Positions 10,287-19,134 of a DNA stretch of 64,000 bases are shown here, piece after piece. Position 1 is the first letter of the stretch, and every line of letters begins with the position of its first letter. Source of the DNA: Pseudoalteromonas flavipulchra NCIMB 2033 = ATCC BAA-314. Lineage in GTDB: Bacteria; Pseudomonadota; Gammaproteobacteria; Enterobacterales; Alteromonadaceae. The position numbers were made by a program, and so were the translations under genes. Where the stretch lies: contig JWIH01000007.1 of assembly GCA_000814665.1 (NCBI GenBank), positions 1 to 64,000 of the forward strand. Reading direction: 5' to 3'. The notes below the pieces were generated by a model. That model was given only the letters and a program-made list of their open reading frames with translations, searched no databases and had not been told where the DNA came from.

Positions 10287-11252
10287 ATGAGGATTATGGC
10301 TTTAACGCTTCAAGAGAAAATCATTGACCCTAACCAAGGGGTATATTTAATTGGGACCACACCACCTAAGATTGGCACCGACCCAGAGCAGCTAAAATCA
10401 ATTGCCGCTAAGCTTTTGGGCCGTTTACATGAGATTGAATACGACGGCGTGATCATCTATGACATTCAAGATGAAAGCAGCCGTACTCAAGTACCACGTC
10501 CATTTCCTTTTAAGCACACCGTTGATCCGTGTGAATATAGTCAGTTGATCCGCGAATTGTCACACCTTGATGTAATTACGTATAAAAGTGTGGCACAGCG
10601 CGATAGTGAAGCTTTTGGCAATTGGTTAAGCAGCACCAAACAGCAATATGGGTTAAACAATCTAGTATTAGTGGGCAGTCCGTCTTCACAAGGCGATATT
10701 AAGTTGCCGCTTTCTGAAGCCTATAAGGTATTGAAGCATCATCAAGATGACTTTTTCTTAGGTGGTGTAACCATCGCAGAGCGCCACGCCAGTAAGCGTA
10801 ATGAACACGAAAGGTTAATTGATAAAACAGAGCAAGGCTGCCAATTCTTTGTTTCCCAAGCGGTGTATGACGCTCAAGCAACCATAGATCTTATCACGAG
10901 CTACGCTCGCACCTGTAAACAGCAAGGGCAAACACCAAAGCGCATTATTCTTACCTTTACTCCATGTGGTGGGGAAAAAACCTTGCAGTTTATGGAATGG
11001 CTGGGGATCTCAGTACCAGAAGCAACCAAATGGCGCATGTTAGATTCAGAAAACACACTAAGTGAGTCAATTCGTATTTGTAGAGAGAATCTAGATCAAA
11101 TTTTAAAAAGCTGCTCACATCTAGATATTTCTCTTGGCTTAAATATTGAGAGCTTAACAAACCGCAAAGAAGAAATTGACGCGTCAATAAACCTTTATAG
11201 GCTATTGAAGGCGACCATGGAATTATGCCTTGCGGAAAAGCAAATTGCTTAA
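10287..11252 (+). CDS. MetF-like protein (methylenetetrahydrofolate reductase family), atypical
   Basis: A 321-residue protein resembling the MetF TIM barrel, although divergent. Visible similarities are the N-terminal LIGTTPPKIG strand, which corresponds to the FEFFPPR segment of MetF, and CQFFVSQAVYD, which corresponds to TQFFFD with its conserved Gln. By eye the catalytic Glu28 of E. coli MetF is replaced by Gly23, and the RGD motif of the flavin site is altered. Canonical reductase activity is therefore doubtful. A MetJ-type box upstream points to methionine or one-carbon metabolism. ATG codons at 10287 and 10296 are both possible. The gene stands alone and is followed by a MITE-like element. 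Confidence 0.75.
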   Translation: MRIMALTLQEKIIDPNQGVYLIGTTPPKIGTDPEQLKSIAAKLLGRLHEIEYDGVIIYDIQDESSRTQVPRPFPFKHTVDPCEYSQLIRELSHLDVITYKSVAQRDSEAFGNWLSSTKQQYGLNNLVLVGSPSSQGDIKLPLSEAYKVLKHHQDDFFLGGVTIAERHASKRNEHERLIDKTEQGCQFFVSQAVYDAQATIDLITSYARTCKQQGQTPKRIILTFTPCGGEKTLQFMEWLGISVPEATKWRMLDSENTLSESIRICRENLDQILKSCSHLDISLGLNIESLTNRKEEIDASINLYRLLKATMELCLAEKQIA

Positions 11253-11259
11253 TGCAGTC

Positions 11260-11576
11260 TAGGGCCTGTTGATCTTCCAAGTTTGTTTTTGCAGCAGTTC
11301 GATTGGTATTTATACAAGGCAGAGCCTGCGTAGCATAGTCATTCTATGTAAGTCTGGCGATAAAGACTTTGTGCTCCTGCAAAGTCACCTTACCCCACAT
11401 CCTTGTGGGGCAACACAGAAGAAATGCCAATCAAGCGCTGCCCTTTGGGTTCACCTGAGTGCGCTTTGTTCATTGTTGCTCAACTTTTGCCTAGATTACT
11501 AGGCGGCAAGTCGAGCGTCGCGACCAAAACACACTCAGAAGAACAAAAATCAAACAGCGAAGGCCTACAGGCCCTA
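11260..11576. repeat. MITE-like element with terminal inverted repeats and TA duplication
   Basis: The element runs from GGGCCTGT at 11262 to its inverse ACAGGCCC ending at 11574, and is flanked on both sides by TA. The repeats extend imperfectly inward, with 22 of the first 29 positions matching without gaps. The 313-nt interior has no credible gene but contains small hairpins, for example CCCCAC/GTGGGG near 11395. TA duplication with ends of this kind suggests mobilisation by an IS630/Tc1-type transposase. Confidence 0.75.
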
Positions 11577-11577
11577 T

Positions 11578-11603
11578 AGCCAGCTTCATCTAGCTGGCTT
11601 TTC
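11578..11603 (+). terminator. Terminator after the MetF-like gene and the MITE
   Basis: An 8-bp perfect stem AGCCAGCT/AGCTGGCT with a 6-nt loop is followed by TTTT. It was probably the original terminator of the MetF-like gene, pushed 320 nt away by the insertion. Confidence 0.8.
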
Positions 11604-11635
11604 TGTTAACCTTGCTGACTTATTCAAAGCCTAGA

Positions 11636-12436
11636 TTAACTTAGGCTCAAGAAAGCGATTAATCCCACCCCAAGTAACAAGCGGTAAATGACAAATGGCA
11701 TCATACCCATGCGCTCTATGATTTTCAGAAAAAAGAAGATACAGGCATAAGCCGAGATAAACGACAGTGCCGCACCACTTAATAACGCATTCCAATCAAC
11801 CACTTCATCGCCGGTAGCAAGCTCTAAACTGTAATACAATCCCATCATAGAAATGACTGGAATAGACATTAAAAACGAAAAGCGCGCCGCACTTTTCTTA
11901 TCAAGCCCGAGTAATAAACCTGCGGTGATGGTAATGCCTGAACGCGATGTGCCGGGAATAACAGCGGTAATTTGCGCAAGTCCCAATATCAGCGCGCTTT
12001 TCCAGTTTAAGGCAAATTCGTCTTTGATTTGTTTCGCTTTCACGTCGGCGTACCAAAGCAGTAAACCAAATACTATCGTCGATGTTGCAATCACCCAAGC
12101 ACTACGTAAGTAAACTTCTACGATGTCTTTAAGTAGTGGGGCTAAGATCACGAATGGAATGGTGGCAACCACAATACACCAAGTCAGCCGGCTTTCTTTC
12201 GAGTGCGTACCTGAGAATGACTTGAACCATCCTGCCAGTAGACTGACAATGTCTTGTCGAAAATAAATAACGACAGCCAGCAAAGTACCAACATGAACAG
12301 CAACGTCAAAGGCAAGGCCCTGATCTTGCCAACCTAGTACCTGAGAAGGTAGCAGTAAGTGGGCAGAACTCGAAATAGGTAAAAATTCAGTGAGACCTTG
12401 AATAATTGCAAGGACGACAATCTCAATAAAGCTCAT
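11636..12436 (-). CDS. uppP: Undecaprenyl-diphosphate phosphatase
   Basis: Integral membrane enzyme that recycles undecaprenyl diphosphate, the carrier lipid of peptidoglycan and O-antigen synthesis. The first motif is seen in [15 protein letters not shown] and the second in [13 protein letters not shown], with multiple hydrophobic helices. The start was set at [14 protein letters not shown] (266 residues). Its ATG overlaps the folK stop as ATGA, which indicates translational coupling. Longer in-frame starts lie inside folK. It is the last gene of a folB–folK–uppP operon. Confidence 0.96.
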   Translation of the reverse strand: MSFIEIVVLAIIQGLTEFLPISSSAHLLLPSQVLGWQDQGLAFDVAVHVGTLLAVVIYFRQDIVSLLAGWFKSFSGTHSKESRLTWCIVVATIPFVILAPLLKDIVEVYLRSAWVIATSTIVFGLLLWYADVKAKQIKDEFALNWKSALILGLAQITAVIPGTSRSGITITAGLLLGLDKKSAARFSFLMSIPVISMMGLYYSLELATGDEVVDWNALLSGAALSFISAYACIFFFLKIIERMGMMPFVIYRLLLGVGLIAFLSLS

Positions 12437-12921
12437 TGCTTGGGAAACTCCACTTTCCATAATTTTTGAGTTGGGTTGTGATACTCCTGCCATAACTGAG
12501 CAATGGTTTTACCCTCAACAGGATGGATAAAATCAGGAGCTAGTTCAGCTAATGGCTGAAGCACGAAGGCATTTTTGGTTATTTCATCCCGAGGCAACTG
12601 AGCGGGTGATGAACAAATAAGGTGGTCATAAAAGAGAATATCGAGATCTAATGTGCGTGGACTAAACTTCTTTTCACTACAGCGACGACCATGATCGTAT
12701 TCTATCGACTTGAGCAGTTTATACACTTCGTCTAAAGACAGCTGTGTTTGTGCAGCAAAGACCGAATTATAAAAGTTATTTCCTGCAAATCCGACGGCTT
12801 CACTCTCAAAAACACTCGAATGTTGAAAATCCGGAAAGTGTTTTATCAATACCCTCAAGCCACTCAGCAAATTTTTTTCTTTTTCTATGTTTGAGCCGAG
12901 ACTGATAAAAATTTGTGCCAT
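12433..12921 (-). CDS. folK: 2-amino-4-hydroxy-6-hydroxymethyldihydropteridine pyrophosphokinase
   Basis: Transfers pyrophosphate from ATP to hydroxymethyl-dihydropterin in folate synthesis. The 162 residues fit the family. Motifs include the N-terminal FISLGSNIE, the [14 protein letters not shown] signature with metal-binding Asp residues, and [16 protein letters not shown]. It follows folB by 6 nt and overlaps uppP by 4 nt, so the three genes are one transcription unit. Confidence 0.97.
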   Translation of the reverse strand: MAQIFISLGSNIEKEKNLLSGLRVLIKHFPDFQHSSVFESEAVGFAGNNFYNSVFAAQTQLSLDEVYKLLKSIEYDHGRRCSEKKFSPRTLDLDILFYDHLICSSPAQLPRDEITKNAFVLQPLAELAPDFIHPVEGKTIAQLWQEYHNPTQKLWKVEFPKQ

Positions 12922-12927
12922 GATAAT

Positions 12928-13278
12928 CTACTTCTTACGCACAATTTCTACACCAACCGTTTGTGCTTGTGGCACGGCAGCAGGTTTACTCACTTTTATA
13001 AGCACTTGTTGTACATTAAATTCATTTAGGATCATTGCAGCAAGCTGTTCAACTAAGGTTTCTAATAGCTCAACGGGTTTTGCTTGGGTATGCGCAATAA
13101 TACGCTCACTCACTTTGGCATAATCAACCGCCAAATTAATATCGTCATGGCGAGCGGCAGCGCTAATATCGGTCAACATCTCAACATCAAAGTAAAGGCT
13201 TTGTTTACTTTCTTTTTCAAAGTCGTACACTCCTATTATGGCTTCGACGTGTAGCTGTGAGATATAGACTTTATCCAT
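12928..13278 (-). CDS. folB: Dihydroneopterin aldolase
   Basis: Cleaves dihydroneopterin to hydroxymethyl-dihydropterin and glycolaldehyde, supplying the substrate of FolK encoded next door. The small tunnelling-fold protein begins MDKVYISQLHVEAIIGVYDFE and carries the family Lys in LIKVSKP. The start was chosen because GGAG lies 5 nt upstream and the 117-residue product fits. The longer frame adds only MFGVY. It is the first gene of the folB–folK–uppP operon and divergent from plsY. Confidence 0.96.
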   Translation of the reverse strand: MDKVYISQLHVEAIIGVYDFEKESKQSLYFDVEMLTDISAAARHDDINLAVDYAKVSERIIAHTQAKPVELLETLVEQLAAMILNEFNVQQVLIKVSKPAAVPQAQTVGVEIVRKK

Positions 13279-13402
13279 GTAAACTCCAAACATGTTTATC
13301 GCTGTAATTCACCCGCATTTTCTAATCGCAATTCGCGATCTGTGCAGGACTTAAGACCGCCGATCATAGCCCAAAACAACGCAATAAAAAATAAGGAAGA
13401 CA

Positions 13403-13993
13403 GTGTTAATCAGTTTAATGTGCGTATGTGCTTATTTATTGGGATCGATTTCCTCAGCGATTCTGGTTTGTCGGTTATTCCATCTACCAGATCCACGCTT
13501 TAATGGTTCTAATAATCCAGGCGCAACCAATGTATTAAGATTGGGAGGAAAGCTCCCAGCTGCGCTAGTGCTCGTCTTCGATATTTTAAAGGGAACCATC
13601 CCGGTGTGGGGAGCTTACTTTCTGAAAATAGAACCTGTGTGGTTAGGTGCAATAGCCGTAAGCGCATGCTTAGGTCACATTTATCCTATTTTCTTCCACT
13701 TTAACGGTGGTAAAGCAGTAGCAACAGCATTTGGTGCGCTATTACCCATCGGCTTGTCATTGGGTGGGCTATTGATTAGTACGTGGCTCGTGGTGCTAGC
13801 GCTAACACGCTACTCTTCACTCGCAGCGATTGTCGCTGTCGCAGCTGCTCCACTTTACACATGGTGGATAAAACCGCTTTATACGGTGCCGGTAAGCTTT
13901 TTAACTGTGGTGATTATTATTCGTCATAGAGCAAATATTAAAAGGCTCTTGAATGGTAAAGAGCCCAAGGTGGGGAAAAAGTCTAAAGACTAG
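13403..13993 (+). CDS. plsY: Acyl-phosphate glycerol-3-phosphate acyltransferase
   Basis: Membrane enzyme that acylates glycerol-3-phosphate from acyl-phosphate, the first step of phospholipid synthesis. The three family motifs are visible as [24 protein letters not shown] and [14 protein letters not shown] start is supported by AAGGA at 13393–13397. The next in-frame ATG would remove part of the first helix. The 196 residues include about five membrane segments. Its stop shares four bases with the convergent tsaD stop. Confidence 0.96.
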   Translation: MLISLMCVCAYLLGSISSAILVCRLFHLPDPRFNGSNNPGATNVLRLGGKLPAALVLVFDILKGTIPVWGAYFLKIEPVWLGAIAVSACLGHIYPIFFHFNGGKAVATAFGALLPIGLSLGGLLISTWLVVLALTRYSSLAAIVAVAAAPLYTWWIKPLYTVPVSFLTVVIIIRHRANIKRLLNGKEPKVGKKSKD

Positions 13994-15003
13994 ACTTTTT
14001 CTAGACTATCCAGCGGCCAACGCGGTTTAGTCTTCATATCAAGTGGCGCATGCTGACCTGCTTTTAGGCGCTGCATTCCTGCATAAGCTATCATCGCCCC
14101 ATTGTCTGTACAAAATTCAGTGCGCGGGTAATAAACTCGCCCTTTCATACCAAGCATCATGCGCTCAAGCTTTTGCCTAAGTTCAGTATTGGCGCTGACG
14201 CCACCTGCAATCACCAGGCTTTTAATGCCTGTTTCTTTCAGTGCTCGCTTACACTTGATCGCTAGCGTTTCTACGACTGCGGTTTGAAAAGCATGAGCAA
14301 TATCTGCTTTCGTTTGCTCGTCATCGCCTTCATTACGGATCGTGTTTGCCGCTGCGGTTTTTAATCCACTGAAACTAAAATCCAGACCAGGTCTGTCTGT
14401 CATCGGTTTTGGAAAAGTAAATCGCCCTGCTTTACCCTGTGTCGCCATTTTCGCAAGCATTGGGCCGCCAGGATAATCAAGACCGAGCAGCTTTGCGGTT
14501 TTATCAAATGCTTCACCAGCGGCATCATCTACTGACTCACCAAGTACCTCATACTCACCGATACCTGAGACTTTGACCATCATGGTATGGCCACCAGAGA
14601 CTAGCAGCGCGACGAATGGGAACTCTGGTTTATCGTCTTCAAGCATTGGGGCAAGCAAATGGCCTTCCATATGATGTACGGCAACGGCTGGGATCCCCCA
14701 ACCAAACGCTAACGAGCGACCAATTGAGGTGCCAACCAACAAAGCACCGACCAAACCTGGCCCTGCGGTATAAGCAATGCCATCAAGGTCTTCTGGACCG
14801 CAACCCGCTTGGGCAAAAGCAGCTTCAATAAGAGGAATTGTTTTGCGTACATGATCACGAGAAGCAAGTTCAGGCACTACCCCACCATAATCGGCGTGTA
14901 CTTTTACCTGAGAATATAATTGATGTGCCAACAGCCCTTGCTCATCATCATAAATAGCAATACCCGTCTCATCACATGAGGATTCTATACCCAAAATACG
15001 CAA
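13990..15003 (-). CDS. tsaD: tRNA N6-threonylcarbamoyladenosine transferase
   Basis: Catalytic subunit of the complex that forms t6A37 in ANN-decoding tRNAs. The 337 residues equal the E. coli length. The N-terminal nucleotide-binding loop reads [15 protein letters not shown], and the metal-binding motif is HHMEGHL. The start is TTG, with GGAG 8 nt upstream and a family-perfect N-terminus ([11 protein letters not shown]). The gene is convergent with plsY, sharing a 4-nt tail overlap (CTAG). It is transcribed without its usual neighbour rpsU, which must lie elsewhere. Confidence 0.97.
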   Translation of the reverse strand: MRILGIESSCDETGIAIYDDEQGLLAHQLYSQVKVHADYGGVVPELASRDHVRKTIPLIEAAFAQAGCGPEDLDGIAYTAGPGLVGALLVGTSIGRSLAFGWGIPAVAVHHMEGHLLAPMLEDDKPEFPFVALLVSGGHTMMVKVSGIGEYEVLGESVDDAAGEAFDKTAKLLGLDYPGGPMLAKMATQGKAGRFTFPKPMTDRPGLDFSFSGLKTAAANTIRNEGDDEQTKADIAHAFQTAVVETLAIKCKRALKETGIKSLVIAGGVSANTELRQKLERMMLGMKGRVYYPRTEFCTDNGAMIAYAGMQRLKAGQHAPLDMKTKPRWPLDSLEKV

Positions 15004-15052
15004 GTTACTTTCTCCAAACTCTTTACTGCAGCCGCTGATTATACGAAATCAA

Positions 15053-15646
15053 CTACTCAAGTTCCAAACCAATATTTGTTTGGCCGTCAGCTAGTGCCAA
15101 GGCCTTTAGCGACTTCACCGATTCGCTGCTAATACGCCCCATATTTTCCACATGTTCGATAAGCTCAGCGAGGATTTCAATTTCATACTGCATCTGCGGG
15201 TGCTCACGCACTAACTCATTCGTAGGAGATATATCTTCCGCCATCAACATAAACTCGATGTATTTAGCTACCGTTGCCTGAGAAATTTTGGCAACGCTTA
15301 CAAACTCATGTTCATCTTTTGTCATCAGACCTTGTAACATGCCTAACAGCGCTGTCGCTACGTCGATTGCGGGATAGGTACCAAACATATCAAACTCACT
15401 GAGCTCAGGTACATTTGGTTCTACCTTTTCAACCAGCTTCTCTAAGCTAATCTTGCTCTTTGGCAGTAATATTTTCTCCCAAATTAAATTCAGCGCATTT
15501 CTGAGTACTTGCTCGTCGCCAAAACCCGTTGCCTCACTAAATAGTGAATAATTTGGCAACATACGTTCAATAATAGCAGCGCCTAAGACTGCTTTTTGAA
15601 GATAATTTAACTCTCTAATTCTTTGAAAGTTATTTGCTTTGCTCAT
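15053..15646 (-). CDS. DUF416 family protein (YjaG-like)
   Basis: Resembles E. coli YjaG, a protein of unknown function. Shared features are RMLPNYSLFSEATGFGDEQ near the N-terminus, ALNLIWE, the YPAIDVATAL segment and a C-terminal TNIGLELE. The ATG giving MSKANNFQRIREL was chosen, with GGAAA 8 nt upstream and 197 residues. Its first 17 nt overlap the end of the upstream DUF2007 gene, so the two are probably translated in a coupled way. No catalytic residues can be named. Confidence 0.85.
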   Translation of the reverse strand: MSKANNFQRIRELNYLQKAVLGAAIIERMLPNYSLFSEATGFGDEQVLRNALNLIWEKILLPKSKISLEKLVEKVEPNVPELSEFDMFGTYPAIDVATALLGMLQGLMTKDEHEFVSVAKISQATVAKYIEFMLMAEDISPTNELVREHPQMQYEIEILAELIEHVENMGRISSESVKSLKALALADGQTNIGLELE

Positions 15647-15977
15647 GCTTATTTCCACATTGCCAGCAATATTCAAACGCTGGTCCATTTAATTCTGCAC
15701 AGTGATTACATAGCCAATCCGACAGCTCGGCGGCACTGCGATGACGTGATTTGTTATAGTTTACCAATATTTCCTGAGCCTCGGGTAACTTTATTGCATA
15801 AACAAAGAGCTTGATGGCAGCTTGCTCTGCTGGAATTTCACCAATAGCCCCTGACAAATGCTCACCTTGTAAGCGAACCTGAATATTCGCTTGTTCTAGT
15901 TGACCTTTGAGCAAATGTGCTTCAACAAAGCCGCTGATAGCGCACAATTGCACCCAATGAAAAGACTGTTCACTCAT
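15630..15977 (-). CDS. DUF2007 protein with C-terminal zinc ribbon
   Basis: A 115-residue protein with an N-terminal DUF2007-like fold (FVEAHLLKGQLEQANIQV then LSGAIGEIPAEQ) and a C-terminal pair of Cys motifs (CNHC and CWQC) that probably bind one zinc. The fold resembles PII-like putative signal transducers, but the function is unknown. The gene overlaps the downstream DUF416 gene by 17 nt and diverges from the DUF2721 gene. Confidence 0.8.
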   Translation of the reverse strand: MSEQSFHWVQLCAISGFVEAHLLKGQLEQANIQVRLQGEHLSGAIGEIPAEQAAIKLFVYAIKLPEAQEILVNYNKSRHRSAAELSDWLCNHCAELNGPAFEYCWQCGNKHEQSK

Positions 15978-16086
15978 TGCATTTTCTTCACTATCGAATT
16001 AGCACTCATTGTGCTCATTTGTTTCTTGATAAAATCATTCATTATCATCACACTTAAACATCAAGCTATTCCATTAAAATACGACT

Positions 16087-16485
16087 ATGACTCTAACAAC
16101 ACCGGGCCTATTATTCCCAGCAATTTCTTTATTGCTACTCGCTTACACCAATCGCTTTTTGGTACTCGCACAATTGATCCGTGAATTAAACGCCCGAGAA
16201 GGCGACACCATAAGATCTTTGGTTAAAGCACAAATAGAAAACTTAAGAAAACGAATTAGATTGATCAGACGAATGCAAGTATGGGGCGTCATCGCATTTT
16301 TACTCTGCACGTCTTCAATGTTTGCCCTGTTTCTTGAAATATCCTTACTTGGCGTCACATTGTTTGGTGCGAGTCTGTGTAGCCTAACCTTGTCATTGCT
16401 ACTTTCTCTTTATGAAATCCACATTTCTTGCGATGCAATCGAACTAGAATTGCAAAATATCGAGAAAAAACCTCAACAAGATTAG
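16087..16485 (+). CDS. DUF2721 membrane protein
   Basis: A 132-residue membrane protein matching the DUF2721 pattern: one N-terminal helix (LLFPAISLLLLAY), a basic cytoplasmic helix with NRFLVLAQLIREL and QIENLRKRIRLIRR, then two further hydrophobic segments and an acidic end with SLYEIHISCDAIELEL. The function is unknown in the family. It is monocistronic. Confidence 0.8.
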   Translation: MTLTTPGLLFPAISLLLLAYTNRFLVLAQLIRELNAREGDTIRSLVKAQIENLRKRIRLIRRMQVWGVIAFLLCTSSMFALFLEISLLGVTLFGASLCSLTLSLLLSLYEIHISCDAIELELQNIEKKPQQD

Positions 16486-16543
16486 CGGCCTTGTTACTGC
16501 CGACTATACTAACGTTGAGTCAGCATAAAAAGAGGAGCAATCT

Positions 16544-18067
16544 GTGAGCGGATTTTTGTTCTCAGATGAAGTGCTAGAAAGCCCTACAAATAAAATGGCC
16601 GAAACCTACTGGGATATTCTGGTTGTAGATGATGAAGAAGACATTCACCAAGTGACTAAACTGGTGTTGTCTGGCTTTAAATTTGAGAATAAAGCACTGA
16701 GATTTCATCACGCCTACTCTGCACAAGAAGCAAAAGCCATCTTGGACACGGAGCAGAATATCTCTGTAGGCCTCATTGATGTCGTAATGGAAAGTAATCA
16801 TGCTGGGCTTGATTTAGTGCGATATATCCGCGATGACTTAGCAAACTTTGATATTCGCCTTGTCCTGCGCACTGGGCAGCCAGGAGAAGCCCCAGAAGAA
16901 TCGGTCATTCGCGATTACGATATTAATGACTATAAGAACAAAACCGAGCTCACTGCCGTCAAGCTAAAAACACTACTCTATTCTGCTTTACGGGCTCACC
17001 GGGATATTCAAACCATCGAAAAGCACAAAATGGGACTTGAACGCATTATTGATGCATCCTCAAACTTTTTGAAGTGTAGCAATATTCAGGATTTCGCATC
17101 AACCATATTATCTCATGTATCCGCTGTAATGGGATTATCTGATTCGGAAATATATTGCGCAGCTGCGGTAAATCACCAAGCCAACGAACCGACAAAATTT
17201 AAACTACTTGCAGCCTCAGGGGCTGGCGTAGAACCTAGTAATGTTACCTTGCCCGAGAATGTACAAAATCTGTTTATAGAAACACATAATAAAAAAGCAT
17301 CGCTCAAAACCCGTAATGAATATATTGGCTATTTCCCTTCTAGAGAAGGGAGTGAAACGATGATTTATGTGAGTAAGGACAGCGAACTTCATAGCATGGA
17401 TTTCCAGCTACTTGAATTTTTTGCAAACAATATTGCACTAGCCTACGACAACTTGAAGTTGCGTGAAACCGTCAAAGATTCTCAAAAAGAGCTTTCTTAT
17501 ATTTTAGGTGAAGCCGTCGAAAAACGCTCGAAAGAAACAGGCTCGCACGTAAAACGCGTGGCACATTATAGTATGCTTTTAGCTCAGCTTTACGGACTCT
17601 CTCACTACCAAGCAGAAATCATCAAACTCGCCTCTCCACTCCATGACATTGGCAAAATCAGTATTCCAGATCAAATCTTAAATAAACCCGGAAAACTCAC
17701 TGATGAAGAATGGATAATTATGCAGACGCATGCGCAGCAAGGGTTTGAAATCTTAAAAAATTCAACAAATGAGATTTTGCAGTGTGGTGCATTAATCGCA
17801 CATCAACATCACGAAAAGTGGGATGGTTCAGGCTATCCTAGGGGTTTAAAGGGAGAGCAAATTAACATTGTCGGCAGGATCACTGCTCTGGCAGATGTCT
17901 TTGATGCACTAGGAAGTGAGCGGTGTTATAAGCCCGCTTGGCCACTAGATAAAGTAATAGATTTGCTAAATACTCAAAGTGGTAAACAATTTGAACCCAA
18001 ATTGGTTGACCTTTTTCTAAAAAATCTGGAACAATTTATTGAGATACGTGACAGGTATCCTGACTAA
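16544..18067 (+). CDS. Response regulator with DUF3369 and HD-GYP phosphodiesterase domains
   Basis: Predicted cytoplasmic response regulator that hydrolyses cyclic di-GMP. The receiver domain covers roughly residues 24–150, with the acidic pair in VVDDEEDIH and the phospho-acceptor Asp in GLIDVVMES. A DUF3369 sensor-like module occupies about 160–320. The HD-GYP domain is complete, with HDIGK, HQHHEKWDGSGYPRG and ITALADVFDAL. The GTG start is supported by AGAGGAG 6 nt upstream. No kinase gene is adjacent, so its partner is unknown. Confidence 0.92.
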   Translation: MSGFLFSDEVLESPTNKMAETYWDILVVDDEEDIHQVTKLVLSGFKFENKALRFHHAYSAQEAKAILDTEQNISVGLIDVVMESNHAGLDLVRYIRDDLANFDIRLVLRTGQPGEAPEESVIRDYDINDYKNKTELTAVKLKTLLYSALRAHRDIQTIEKHKMGLERIIDASSNFLKCSNIQDFASTILSHVSAVMGLSDSEIYCAAAVNHQANEPTKFKLLAASGAGVEPSNVTLPENVQNLFIETHNKKASLKTRNEYIGYFPSREGSETMIYVSKDSELHSMDFQLLEFFANNIALAYDNLKLRETVKDSQKELSYILGEAVEKRSKETGSHVKRVAHYSMLLAQLYGLSHYQAEIIKLASPLHDIGKISIPDQILNKPGKLTDEEWIIMQTHAQQGFEILKNSTNEILQCGALIAHQHHEKWDGSGYPRGLKGEQINIVGRITALADVFDALGSERCYKPAWPLDKVIDLLNTQSGKQFEPKLVDLFLKNLEQFIEIRDRYPD

Positions 18068-18175
18068 CTTTGTAATCAGAATGTAAAAACTTCACTTTCT
18101 TTTTCCCGATTGGTGTATTATTATTGGGAAAAGACGTAATAAATGTGTTTTAGTTGAAATTAAAAGGAATTTCAC

Positions 18176-19078
18176 ATGAGATTTGAACAACTCGAGCAGT
18201 TCGTAGCATTAGGTAATCTAATACATTTTAGACAAGCCGCAGAACAAACCCAGATCAGTACTTCAGCGCTTACTCGAAGCATCCAAACCCTTGAAGATGA
18301 AATAGGTTGTGAACTCGTTAAACGCTCAACACGTTCAGTAAAACTGACTGAACAAGGTGAGCTGTTCTTAAAGTATTGCAAAACAACCTTATCAGAACTC
18401 GATCTAACCAAGAAAACCATTAAGCAAAGCTTGTTTGGTCGTGATAACCAAAAGTTAATTATTGGTTATACGACTCAAGCTAGTAGCATCGTGCCAGTTT
18501 CTTGCGGTCAGTTTCTAGCTCAGTACCCTAATGTAAAGATCGAAATGCAGTTGCAAGATGAGTTGGAGCTTACTCGTAAGCTACAACTTGGTGAGATTGA
18601 TATCAGCGTGTATTTACAAAGTGCAAATAGCATAGTGAGTGATATCCACCTGCCTGATCAGTTAGTTTTATTTGTTTCGAGAAATCATCCTCTAGCAAAT
18701 CAAGACAGCATCAGAAAAGCCGAATTAACGCAATACCCTATGTATGGCTGTTTCTCACAGTCGAAGCAAGTACAAAGTATGCTTAATGAAGCCGTTGACT
18801 CGTTAAATAAATCAACGAGCGTTAAAATTGGCAATATTGAACAAGTAATTGATGGTTTGAAGAATAGCAATAGCTTTGCAATTGCGAGTATCGAACATTC
18901 CAAAACTATCGCACAAGATCCTAACTTAGTTTTCTTAAAAACCAATAAGGCTTTGGATAGAGAACAGTTGATTGTACAAACCAATCACCAAGTTGGCTCA
19001 AATGCGCATATAAATCACTTGCTTGAGCTAATTGAGGATGCTGCATCTTCATCTAGCAAGCAAACAGTAACTTATTAG
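18176..19078 (+). CDS. LysR-type transcriptional regulator
   Basis: A 300-residue regulator with the N-terminal winged helix-turn-helix (FVALGNLIHFRQAAEQTQIS..ALTRSIQTLEDEIG) and a C-terminal periplasmic-binding-protein-like effector domain. It has no divergent neighbour, unlike many LysR regulators, so its target and ligand cannot be inferred from context. A strong terminator follows. Confidence 0.93.
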   Translation: MRFEQLEQFVALGNLIHFRQAAEQTQISTSALTRSIQTLEDEIGCELVKRSTRSVKLTEQGELFLKYCKTTLSELDLTKKTIKQSLFGRDNQKLIIGYTTQASSIVPVSCGQFLAQYPNVKIEMQLQDELELTRKLQLGEIDISVYLQSANSIVSDIHLPDQLVLFVSRNHPLANQDSIRKAELTQYPMYGCFSQSKQVQSMLNEAVDSLNKSTSVKIGNIEQVIDGLKNSNSFAIASIEHSKTIAQDPNLVFLKTNKALDREQLIVQTNHQVGSNAHINHLLELIEDAASSSSKQTVTY

Positions 19079-19087
19079 TTACTAAAA

Positions 19088-19121
19088 AAACGGGCAACTA
19101 ATCTGTATTACTTGCCCGTTT
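19088..19121. terminator. Bidirectional terminator between the LysR gene and ubiA
   Basis: The stem AAACGGGCAA/TTGCCCGTTT has a 14-nt loop, with an A-run before and a T-run after, between convergent genes. Confidence 0.88.
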
Positions 19122-19134
19122 TTAATTACTCGCT

